Shown here: positions 30,151 through 38,357 of the stretch, in pieces | How positions within the stretch are numbered: the stretch's first letter is position 1 | Layout of the letters: each line of letters opens with the position of its first letter | DNA from: Maricaulis sp. | GTDB lineage: Bacteria > Pseudomonadota > Alphaproteobacteria > Caulobacterales > Maricaulaceae | Assembly: GCF_017642925.1 (NCBI RefSeq) | Contig: NZ_JAEPOL010000015.1 | Span: forward strand, 18,160 to 82,159 | Direction: 5' to 3' | DNA length: 64,000 nucleotides | Notes under the pieces: generated by a model | What the model was told of the DNA's origin: nothing | The model's input: the letters and a program-made list of their open reading frames with translations, nothing else | The model's database searches: none | Position numbers and translations under genes: made by a program

Positions 30151-31110
30151 TTGCCCAGCTTGTTCTTTTCCTATTCCCACAAGGATGAGGAACTTCGCGA
30201 TCAGCTCGAAACCCAATTGGCCATGCTGAAGCGCCAAGGCGTGATTGAAGCTTGGCATGACCGCCGCATACCAGCCGGTGGAGAGATCAATCGCGAAATC
30301 GACCAGCACATAAACACTGATGATATTATACTTTTGCTTATCAGTCCTGACTTCATTGCCTCGGACTATTGCTGCGAAGTCGAAATGACGCGTGCGATGG
30401 AACGACACGAAGCAGGGGAAGCGGTTGTGATCCCGGTGATCCTGCGACATTGCGACTGGAAAGAAGCGCCATTCGGACGCCTCAAGGCCGTGCCACGGGA
30501 TGGTAGGCCGATCAAGCAATGGACTGACACAGATGAGGCATTTCTTGAGGTCGCGAAGGAAGTTCGAGCCGTCGCAAGACACGTCGGCGCCGCCAATGCT
30601 TCAGCATCAAAAGAGCCTGTACTGCTAGCGTCTCCAGTTGAAATGCCGGCGGCGCCCGCACCGCCGCGTTCGAGCAATTTGCGTGTGGCTAAGACCTTTT
30701 CTCAACGCGACAAAGACAAATTCAAGCTTGAAACATTCGCGTTCATGGCCCGCTTTTTCAAAAACTCGCTGGAAGAGCTGACGACCAGAAACAGCGATCT
30801 TGAAGGTGTATTTCGCCAAATTGATGCCAACCGCTTTACTGCGGCCATCTACCGTGCTGGCGCCAACGTCGGAAGTTGCACAGTTTTTATGGGAGGTGGT
30901 TTTGGCGACGGAATCAACTACGTCCACGGGGAAAGAAGCGAGAGCAATTCAATGAATGAATCCTTGCGGGTCGAAGCGGATGGTCAGTCGCTCTATTTCA
31001 CCAGCATGGGTATCGCGATGTTTAATGCGTCAAGGGAGCGCGATGCCAAGCTCTCCCAAGAGGGTGCGGCGGAGCTTTTCTGGGGAATGCTCATCGCTCC
31101 GCTCCAATAG
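30151..31110 (+). CDS. TIR-domain protein with uncharacterised C-terminal domain
   Basis: LFFSYSHKDEELRDQLETQLAMLKRQGVIEAWHDRRIPAGGEINREIDQHINTDDIILLLISPDFIASDYCCEVEMTRAMERH is a typical bacterial TIR domain. TTG start at 30151 with upstream GGAG. Confidence 0.88.
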   Translation: MPSLFFSYSHKDEELRDQLETQLAMLKRQGVIEAWHDRRIPAGGEINREIDQHINTDDIILLLISPDFIASDYCCEVEMTRAMERHEAGEAVVIPVILRHCDWKEAPFGRLKAVPRDGRPIKQWTDTDEAFLEVAKEVRAVARHVGAANASASKEPVLLASPVEMPAAPAPPRSSNLRVAKTFSQRDKDKFKLETFAFMARFFKNSLEELTTRNSDLEGVFRQIDANRFTAAIYRAGANVGSCTVFMGGGFGDGINYVHGERSESNSMNESLRVEADGQSLYFTSMGIAMFNASRERDAKLSQEGAAELFWGMLIAPLQ

Positions 31111-31123
31111 TTCGAGGCTCATC

Positions 31124-31582
31124 ATGATTGGTATTTCTCAAGTTTTTTCCGGAAGCCTTCATGAGGTTCTTCCTTTGTCATTTTTTGTCGCCACTGGGGG
31201 CGATAACTTGGATATACTTACGATTGGTTCCCAAGATAACCCTTGGGATATTGTGCTGTCTGGGCAGGACCCGTTTGTGTGCTATGAGCACGGCTACCAT
31301 GATTGGAGTGGCGCTGCTTTTCCTGATGTGACTATAGAGTTAGATCCTGCAAAGGTGATCGATGATAGTTTTAGGAAAGGCCCGCCGGGGAGCATCATAC
31401 TAGTTGGTACAGAGCCGAGAATACGCTTGTTGGGAAATCATGGTAGGGCTTATACAAGGCCGATATACGGGTCCGACCAGTCCCAACAGGGAGGGTTTGG
31501 TGTTTGCTTTCCTCGTTGGCAGATCGTTATTGGCGAGGGCGACAATAAACAGGTGCTAAAAACTGTAGATGTCTCTTCCTAA
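31124..31582 (+). CDS. hypothetical protein, 152 aa
   Basis: ATG 13 nt after the TIR gene stop; same strand; no recognised family. Confidence 0.7.
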   Translation: MIGISQVFSGSLHEVLPLSFFVATGGDNLDILTIGSQDNPWDIVLSGQDPFVCYEHGYHDWSGAAFPDVTIELDPAKVIDDSFRKGPPGSIILVGTEPRIRLLGNHGRAYTRPIYGSDQSQQGGFGVCFPRWQIVIGEGDNKQVLKTVDVSS

Positions 31583-31699
31583 CAACCGCTCACTACTTTT
31601 TGGCATGTCTGTCAACACCCCGCCAATTCTTAAATCGTTGGCATTGGATATGAGCGGCAGTGCGGGGTAGGGGGCTGCCCTCCCGCACCAAAGCCCCCC

Positions 31700-32740
31700 T
31701 TACGCCCCCACCACAGTCACAAACGCTTCGTCCAACTCCACACCCACCTTGTCCCCCACAGCCAGCTTGGACGGCACCGGTGTGTGCGTCGTGAAGCTCT
31801 GGCCTTCGGCGTTCTCGATCGTGAAGGCGAGGTGTGTGCCGGCGGAGCGGCGGCGGGTTACGGTGAAGGGGGCGTCTGCGGCCGGGGTGAGGCGGATGGC
31901 CTGGGGTCTCACCAGGACGTAGACGGTGCAGCCGTTCTTGAAATCCGGCGTGGCGACCGGGCCCAGCGGGGTGTCTGCGGCGCCGGCCTTTATGAAGGCC
32001 TCGATCACCTCGATATCGCCCAGAAGGCGGGCGGCGGTGACGCTGTGCGGATGGGTCCAGACATGTTCCGGCGTGCCGGTCTGGATGACGCGGCCCTGGT
32101 CCATCAGGGCGAGGGCGTCGGCGACGGCCATGGCTTCGTCGGCATCATGGGTGACCATGAGGGCGGTGGCGCCGGCGCGGCGCAGCGTGTCGACGGTGCG
32201 CTCGCGCAATTCCTGGCGCAGGCGGCGGTCGAGGCCGGAGAAGGGCTCGTCCAGAAGGACGATGGCGGGCGCGGGGGCGAGGGCGCGGGCCAGGGCGACG
32301 CGCTGCTGCTCGCCGCCGGAAAGCTCGTGCGGGAAGGCTTTCGCCTTGTGTCCCAGTTCGGCGGCCTCCAGCTGGGCCATGGCGATGGTTTTGGCGTCGG
32401 GGCCCTTGAGGCCGAAGGCGACATTGGCCAGGGCATCGAGATGCGGGAAGAGGGCATAGTCCTGGAACACCATGCCGACGCGGCGGCGTTCCGGGGCGAG
32501 GTGGCGGCCGGGCCCGGCCCACAGCGTGTCGCCCAGGCGGATCTCGCCGCCATCGAGACGTTCCAGTCCGGCAATGGCGCGCAGCAGGGTGGACTTGCCG
32601 CTGCCCGAGGGGCCGAGGAGGGCGGTGATGCGGCCCGGCTCGAGATCGAGATCGGCGCCGGCCAGGGCGGCCGTCTCCTTCACATAGCGGCGCTGGGCGC
32701 CGCGTATGCTCAATCCCCTGCGCGTGTGCGTATCCGTCAT
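31700..32740 (-). CDS. fbpC: ABC transporter ATP-binding protein (Fe3+-type)
   Basis: GPSGSGKSTLLRAIAG, LSGGEQQRVALARALAPAPAIVLLDEPFSGLD. Confidence 0.9.
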   Translation of the reverse strand: MTDTHTRRGLSIRGAQRRYVKETAALAGADLDLEPGRITALLGPSGSGKSTLLRAIAGLERLDGGEIRLGDTLWAGPGRHLAPERRRVGMVFQDYALFPHLDALANVAFGLKGPDAKTIAMAQLEAAELGHKAKAFPHELSGGEQQRVALARALAPAPAIVLLDEPFSGLDRRLRQELRERTVDTLRRAGATALMVTHDADEAMAVADALALMDQGRVIQTGTPEHVWTHPHSVTAARLLGDIEVIEAFIKAGAADTPLGPVATPDFKNGCTVYVLVRPQAIRLTPAADAPFTVTRRRSAGTHLAFTIENAEGQSFTTHTPVPSKLAVGDKVGVELDEAFVTVVGA

Positions 32741-32750
32741 GCCGTCCCGC

Positions 32751-34376
32751 CTAGACCTGGCCCGAAGAAGAGCGTGCCCGGGAGAGGTAGCGGGCGACGA
32801 AGATCATGGGAAGCAGGGCGACCAGCGGAATCAGGAGCGAGGGCAGTGCCGCCTCGCCCAGGCGTTCGTCGCTGGCGTAATTGTGGGCGATGATGGCGAG
32901 CGTGTCGTAATTGAAGGGGCGCAGGATCATTGTCGCCGGCAATTCCTTGAGCACTTCGACAAAGACCAGGAGGCCGGCCGAGGTGATGCCCGCGGCGATC
33001 AGCGGCCAGTGGACGCGGCGCACGGTCTCGCCCCGTGTGGCGCCCAGCGTGCGGGCGGCCCCGTCCAGCGCCGGCGTGACGCGGGCGAGGGCGGCTTCGG
33101 ACGGTCCGATCGCGGCGGCGGCAAAGCGCGAGAGATAGGCGAAGATCAGGGCGGCGGCGCCGCCGGTCAGCAGGACGGGGAAGACCTCGCCCGTGAAGGA
33201 TTGCCAGGCCGGGTCGATCAGCGCCTGGGTGCCCGACAGGATGGCGATCACGCCCACCGCCGCCACCGCGCCGGGCACGGCATAGCCCAGACCCGCCGCG
33301 CGCGCCGAGGCGGTGGCGATGAAGGTCCGGCCGCGCAGGGCGTAGGCGGTCGACAGGCCCAGGCCTGCCGCCAGCACGGCGCTGATCGCGGCGAGGGTGA
33401 GGCTGTGCCAGCTGGCGGGCAGGAGGTTGGGCGCGGGCTGTTCGTTCAGCGCCAGCCAGCCCAGACGCGCCAGCGGGACGATCAGGCCCAGGGCGAGCGG
33501 GATGAGGCAGGCCAGGGCTGCGGCGAGGCCCTGTGTCCGCGAGAGATGGAAGCGCGGCGCCGGACGGTGGCGTCCCGAGGCGGCGTGCGAGCGCGCACGG
33601 CTGCGCTGGGCCCGTTCCAGGCCGAACACGATCAGCGCGACGGCGACGAGGATGAGGGAGAGGCGGGCCGCATCGACCAGCGATCCCGCCCCGCTCCAGG
33701 CGCGCACCAGCCCGATCGAGAGCGTCGGCGCGCCGAGATAGGAGACGGTGCCATAATCCGCCAGGCTTTCCATGATCACCAGGGCAAGCCCCGCCGCCAG
33801 GGCCGGCCGCGCCATCGGCAGCGAGGTGCGGGCAAAGGCGCTGAACGGTCCCGCGCCCAGCGTGCGGGCGGCATTGTAGGCGTCGGCGGACTGGCCGGTA
33901 AACGTGTCGCGCGCCAGCAGGTAGACATAAGGATAGAGCACGAGGGCGAACATCAGCCCCGCCCCCCAGGCGCCGCGCACGGTGGGGAAGAGCCCGGCCG
34001 TGGCCGCGTGCAGCGGTCCGCCGGCCTGGCTGAGATCGAGCCAGGCATAGGCCGCGACATAGGCCGGCACGGCCAGCGGCAGGATCAGCACCCAGCTGAA
34101 CAGGGCGCGTCCGGGAAACTCGGTCCGTGCCACCAGCCAGCCCAGCACCGTGCCGATCAGCCCGGCACCGCCGGCTGCGATCGCCGCGACGAGGGCGGAA
34201 TTGACCAGATAGACAGGCAGGCGCGTGCGCGCGAGGTGGGCGAGATAGTCGCCCGTCTCACCGGTCACGGCGATCCAGGCGACGGCAAACACCGGCGCTG
34301 CACAGACCAGGGCTGCCAGGATCGCGAGAGCCGTCGCGCGATCCGGCAGCCGGCCGCCCTGCCTGGCTGGCGTCAC
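32751..34376 (-). CDS. fbpB: ABC transporter permease (Fe3+-type, fused two-domain)
   Basis: Many TMs, two EAA-like regions (AARTLGAGPFSAFARTSLPMARPAL; AARTLGATRGETVRRVHWPLI). Confidence 0.9.
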   Translation of the reverse strand: MTPARQGGRLPDRATALAILAALVCAAPVFAVAWIAVTGETGDYLAHLARTRLPVYLVNSALVAAIAAGGAGLIGTVLGWLVARTEFPGRALFSWVLILPLAVPAYVAAYAWLDLSQAGGPLHAATAGLFPTVRGAWGAGLMFALVLYPYVYLLARDTFTGQSADAYNAARTLGAGPFSAFARTSLPMARPALAAGLALVIMESLADYGTVSYLGAPTLSIGLVRAWSGAGSLVDAARLSLILVAVALIVFGLERAQRSRARSHAASGRHRPAPRFHLSRTQGLAAALACLIPLALGLIVPLARLGWLALNEQPAPNLLPASWHSLTLAAISAVLAAGLGLSTAYALRGRTFIATASARAAGLGYAVPGAVAAVGVIAILSGTQALIDPAWQSFTGEVFPVLLTGGAAALIFAYLSRFAAAAIGPSEAALARVTPALDGAARTLGATRGETVRRVHWPLIAAGITSAGLLVFVEVLKELPATMILRPFNYDTLAIIAHNYASDERLGEAALPSLLIPLVALLPMIFVARYLSRARSSSGQV

Positions 34377-35434
34377 TGCCAGCCGACGCGGTCGAAGATG
34401 CGCTGGGCGGTGGCGTTGTGGTCGCCCAGTTCGGAGACATTGCGGGTATCCGCGGTGAAGGGCATCACGGCGTCCAGACGCTCATTCTCCCATTCCACGC
34501 CCTCGACGACCGGGATTTCATTGGTCATCTCGGCGAACATGCGCTGGGCCTCGTCCGACAGGAAGAAGGCGATCAGTTCGCGGGCCTCGTCCGGATGCGG
34601 CGCGTTCACGGCGATGCCGGCCCCGGAAATGTTCACATGGGCGCCGGAGGTGTCCTGGTTCGGGAAGAACAGGGTGACGGCCTCGGCGGCAGCGCGATTG
34701 GCGGCCTCGCCGGAATTCTGCATCAGCAGGTAGTAGTAGTGATTTGTAATCGCGATATCGCAATCGCCGGCGGCCACGCCGATGATCTGCGTGATGTCGC
34801 CGCCCTGGGGCGGGCGGGCCATGTTGGCGACGATGCCGGCGGCCCAGGCCTCGGCCTCCTCCTCGCCCAGGCGCGCAACCATGGAGGCGAGCAGGGACTG
34901 GTTATAGGCATTGCCGCTCTCGCGCACACAGATCCGGCCTTCCCAGCGCGGATCGGCGAGGTCCTCATAGGTGGAGACCTCGTCCGGCTGGACGCGCTGG
35001 TTCGAATAGGCCAGCACGCGGGCACGCTTGGCGATGGCGATCCAGTAGCCGTCCGGATCGATCAGATTGTCGGCGATCTCAGGCGTGAATTCGGAAAAAT
35101 CGCTCTGGGCGAACAGGCCGGCTTCCTCGGCACGGTGCAGGCGGGCGGCGTCGACCGTGATGATGACGTCGGCCGGGCTGCGCGGACCGTCGGCGCGCAC
35201 GCGCTCGATCAGCTGGTCGCCGCTGGCCTCGATCAGGTTGATCTCGATGCCGGTCTGCTCGGTGAAGGCCGCATAGATCGCCGCATCGCTGCGATAGTGG
35301 CGCGCGCTGTAGACGTTCACCACGCGCGGCGTGTCGGCCTGTTCGCTGCCGGCACCGGCGGCGGTGTCAGGCTGGGAGCAGGCCGCGGCGAGAACGCTGA
35401 GCGCGCCGGCGGCCAGGAGCTTGGCATATTTCAT
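34373..35434 (-). CDS. fbpA: Fe3+ ABC transporter substrate-binding protein
   Basis: Lipoprotein-type signal (LSVLAAACSQ), VVNVYSARHYRSDAAIYAAFTEQTGIEIN, CDIAITNHYYYLLM. Confidence 0.9.
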   Translation of the reverse strand: MKYAKLLAAGALSVLAAACSQPDTAAGAGSEQADTPRVVNVYSARHYRSDAAIYAAFTEQTGIEINLIEASGDQLIERVRADGPRSPADVIITVDAARLHRAEEAGLFAQSDFSEFTPEIADNLIDPDGYWIAIAKRARVLAYSNQRVQPDEVSTYEDLADPRWEGRICVRESGNAYNQSLLASMVARLGEEEAEAWAAGIVANMARPPQGGDITQIIGVAAGDCDIAITNHYYYLLMQNSGEAANRAAAEAVTLFFPNQDTSGAHVNISGAGIAVNAPHPDEARELIAFFLSDEAQRMFAEMTNEIPVVEGVEWENERLDAVMPFTADTRNVSELGDHNATAQRIFDRVGWQ

Positions 35435-35475
35435 GAGTCACCCGTTTTCCTTGCAGTCTCCGCATCCCTGCCACT

Positions 35476-35494
35476 CTTGCGAATGTTTCGCAAG
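35476..35494. promoter_or_regulatory. Fur/iron-box-like palindrome
   Basis: CTTGCGAA-TGT-TTCGCAAG, 8-bp perfect arms, about 40 bp upstream of fbpA. Confidence 0.6.
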
Positions 35495-35652
35495 TTATTG
35501 CCGCAGGAAACCGGTGCGGTGGGGTGACGCAGGGGGGGATTGTCGAGCGTGTCGCGGGCAGTCCGCCTTCGCCAAAGGCTCCGGCGAGACATCCTCCGCT
35601 CGATCATGGGGTTCGGCTTGCCTAGCCGAAGCTCGCGCCAGCGAGCGTAGGA

Positions 35653-35727
35653 TGGTGGGCGATACTGGGATTGAACCAGTGACCCCCTCGGTGTGAACGA
35701 GGTGCTCTCCCGCTGAGCTAATCGCCC
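35653..35727 (-). tRNA. tRNA-Val(CAC)
   Basis: Minus strand GGGCGATTAGCTCAGCGGGAGAGCACCTCGTTCACACCGAGGGGGTCACTGGTTCAATCCCAGTATCGCCCACCA; loop TTCACAC gives anticodon CAC; CCA encoded. Confidence 0.95.
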
Positions 35728-35981
35728 GATCCATAGTCGGAGGGCGCCGTATAAGCAGGCTCTTGGCGCCGGTCAACTACATGTGGAAGTTGAAGTGCAG
35801 ATCGGATACGCCGCAGGTGCGACAACTTGCCACACCGTCATGGTCTCGTCATATGCGCCGGGCCCATATATCAGCCTGCCCCAAGCTGGGTTCGGGGCCA
35901 TTGAAGGCCCGTCCTGTCAATCACTCGATTGGACACAATTCCCGGCCGAGGGAAGCTTCGGTCGACTAGGAGGTTTTGTTA

Positions 35982-36200
35982 ATGAGCAACGATCTGTGCA
36001 CGCCCGAAGGCGCTCGCCGTCTCAAAGCGCGAATTGAAGCCTACTGGGCCGAGCGCGGCTATGATGTAAGTGTCGACCTCGTCGAAGCCGGCTTCATGCC
36101 GGCCATGCGCTCTGCGCGCACCGACGTCCGGTCCAACCTCGTCAACGGCATGCCGACCCGTCCGGCCAACGATACCGGTCGCGAGCGTCGCACGGCGTAA
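35982..36200 (+). CDS. small conserved hypothetical protein, 72 aa
   Basis: ATG preceded by TAGGAGG; IEAYWAERGYDVSVDLVEAGFMPAMRSARTDVRSNLVNGMP resembles a small alphaproteobacterial family. Confidence 0.75.
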   Translation: MSNDLCTPEGARRLKARIEAYWAERGYDVSVDLVEAGFMPAMRSARTDVRSNLVNGMPTRPANDTGRERRTA

Positions 36201-36890
36201 TCAGCTGGCGCGCTGCCAGATTTCGGCCAGCGCCCGCGGTACATCGCCAAATGCATGAAGAACCCGGTCGGCTCCCAGCGAGCCGGCCGGGTTTTCGCTA
36301 TAGCCATAGCTCATCACGATGACGGGCAGGCCCGCCGCCCGGGCCGAGCCGACATCCGGCGCGCTGTCGCCGATCAGGGCGGCCCGCGCAAAGTCCGCAC
36401 CCAGCGAATCGCGCAGATGCGCCGCATCCGGTTTCTTCGCCGAGGTGCGCTCCGGCCCGACAATCCGCTCGAAATAATCCGCCAGCCCCAGTTCCGCGAT
36501 CAGAAGATCGGACAGGACGGAGGGTTTGTTGGTACACACCGACAGGCGCGCGCCGGCATCCTTCAGCCAGGCCAGCGTGTCCTCGACGCCGGGAAAGGCC
36601 CGGCTCTCGGCGGCGACATCGGTCTTGTAGATCTCGATGAATTCCGCGACCAGCGCGTCGCCGTCCTGCATCTCGGCGCCGCTGCGGGCATGGGCGCGTT
36701 CCAGCAGCACGCGCGCGCCGCGGCCGACCATCGCCCGCACATCCGCCAGCGGCACGGCCGGCAGGCCGCGCGGCACGATCACGGCATTGAGGGCGCGCAC
36801 CAGATCGGGCGCCGTATCGACCAGCGTGCCGTCGAGGTCGAAGGCAATGGCGGCATTGTCGAACAGGGCGGCCTGGCCTGTCTCCAGCAT
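36201..36890 (-). CDS. gph: phosphoglycolate phosphatase-like HAD hydrolase
   Basis: AFDLDGTLVDTAPDLVRALN, CTNKPS, KKPDAAHL, ALIGDSAPDVGSARAAG. Confidence 0.88.
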   Translation of the reverse strand: MLETGQAALFDNAAIAFDLDGTLVDTAPDLVRALNAVIVPRGLPAVPLADVRAMVGRGARVLLERAHARSGAEMQDGDALVAEFIEIYKTDVAAESRAFPGVEDTLAWLKDAGARLSVCTNKPSVLSDLLIAELGLADYFERIVGPERTSAKKPDAAHLRDSLGADFARAALIGDSAPDVGSARAAGLPVIVMSYGYSENPAGSLGADRVLHAFGDVPRALAEIWQRAS

Positions 36891-37001
36891 GATCTGCATC
36901 CTTCTGCCCCTCACGGGCTCGCAAGCATGGTTACGTGCCCCGGCCCGATAGGCTATAGCGCCTGACAGACACAGGTGCAGATTCTCGCGACAGGACGGTC
37001 C

Positions 37002-38357
37002 ATGTCTCATTCCCGTGCCGCCATCATTCTCGCTGCCGGTCAGGGCACGCGGATGAAGTCCAAGACGGTCAAGGTGCTCCACAGTGTCGGCGGACGGCCG
37101 ATGCTGGACTGGTCGGTCGACCTGGCGCGCAAGAGCGGGGCGGACCGGATCGTCACGGTTTATGGCGCGCATTCCCCGGCCGTGAAGACCGCCGCCGAGG
37201 CGCTGGGCACCCAGACCGCGCTGCAGGATCCGCCCAAGGGCACCGGCCACGCCGTGCTGGCCGCGCGCGAGGCGCTGGCGGATGTCGAGGGCGCGGCGAT
37301 CGTGCTCTATGCCGACACGCCGCTGATAACGCCGCAAACCGTGGCGAAGGTCTTTGCAGCGCTGGAAGGCGGGGCCTCGGTCGCCGTGCTCGGCTTCGAG
37401 CCGGAGGACCCGGCCGCCTATGGACGCCTGATCACGGATGGCGAAGGCAATCTCGACCGCATCGTCGAATACAAGGATGCCAGCGAGGCCGAACGTGCCG
37501 TGCGCCTGGTCAATTCCGGCGTGCTGGCCGCCCCGGCGCCGCTGCTGCTGGAATTGCTGGGCGAGGTCGGCAACGACAATGCGAATGGCGAATACTATCT
37601 CACCGACGTGGTGGGCCTGGCCCGCGGGCGCGGGCTGAAAGCCGTCGTGGTGAAGGCCGAAGCGGGCGAAGTGCTGGGCGTGAATTCGCGGGGCGACCTG
37701 GCCGAGGCCGAGGCGGCCTTCCAGGCCCGCATGCGCAAACAGGCCATGGCGGACGGGGTGACGCTGGTCGCGCCGGAAACGGTCTTCTTCTCCCACGACA
37801 CGCAGATTGCCCGCGATGTGATCATCGAACCGAATGTCGTGTTCGGACCCGGTGTGACGATCGGCGAGGACGCCGTGATCCATGCCTTCTCGCATCTGGA
37901 AGGGGCCAGCGTGGCGCAGGGCGCCAGCGTCGGCCCCTATGCCCGTCTGCGCCCGGGCGCCGAGCTGGGGGCCGGGGCCAAGGTCGGCAATTTCGTGGAA
38001 GTGAAAAAGTCGCAGCTGGGCGAGGGCGCCAAGGTCTCGCATCTCACCTATATCGGGGATGCGAGCATCGGCGCGAACGCCAATATCGGAGCGGGCACGA
38101 TCACCTGCAATTACGACGGATACGACAAGCACCGCACCGTGGTGGGCGAGGGCGCCTTTATCGGCTCCAATACCTGCCTGGTGGCGCCCGTGACCGTCGG
38201 TGCCGGCGCCTTCACGGGCACCGGAACCATCGTGACCGAGAATGTGGAGGCGGATGCGCTGGCCCTTGCGCGCACGCCGATGACCACCAAATCCGGGTGG
38301 GCGGCCCGCTTCCGCGCCGCCAAGGAAGCCCGCAAGGCCAAGAAGGAGAGCCTGTGA
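37002..38357 (+). CDS. glmU: bifunctional N-acetylglucosamine-1-phosphate uridyltransferase/acetyltransferase
   Basis: AIILAAGQGTRMKSK, hexapeptide C-terminal half with TITCNYDGYDKHRTVVGEGAFIGSNTCLVAPV. Confidence 0.95.
   Translation: MSHSRAAIILAAGQGTRMKSKTVKVLHSVGGRPMLDWSVDLARKSGADRIVTVYGAHSPAVKTAAEALGTQTALQDPPKGTGHAVLAAREALADVEGAAIVLYADTPLITPQTVAKVFAALEGGASVAVLGFEPEDPAAYGRLITDGEGNLDRIVEYKDASEAERAVRLVNSGVLAAPAPLLLELLGEVGNDNANGEYYLTDVVGLARGRGLKAVVVKAEAGEVLGVNSRGDLAEAEAAFQARMRKQAMADGVTLVAPETVFFSHDTQIARDVIIEPNVVFGPGVTIGEDAVIHAFSHLEGASVAQGASVGPYARLRPGAELGAGAKVGNFVEVKKSQLGEGAKVSHLTYIGDASIGANANIGAGTITCNYDGYDKHRTVVGEGAFIGSNTCLVAPVTVGAGAFTGTGTIVTENVEADALALARTPMTTKSGWAARFRAAKEARKAKKESL

Noticed and set aside
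28742-31110. Canonical Thoeris (ThsA/ThsB) assignment
   Set aside because: A TIR gene is present, but the partner is an AAA+/STAND-like ATPase, not a recognisable ThsA (SIR2/Macro or SLOG) protein.
32706-34733. 675-aa plus-strand ORF
   Set aside because: Antisense to the iron transporter permease; low-complexity R/G/Q/A-rich sequence.
35653-35727. tRNA-Val as an integration site for the nearby island
   Set aside because: No integrase, no partial tRNA copy, and the AT-rich island ends about 4 kb away beyond an intact fbpABC operon.
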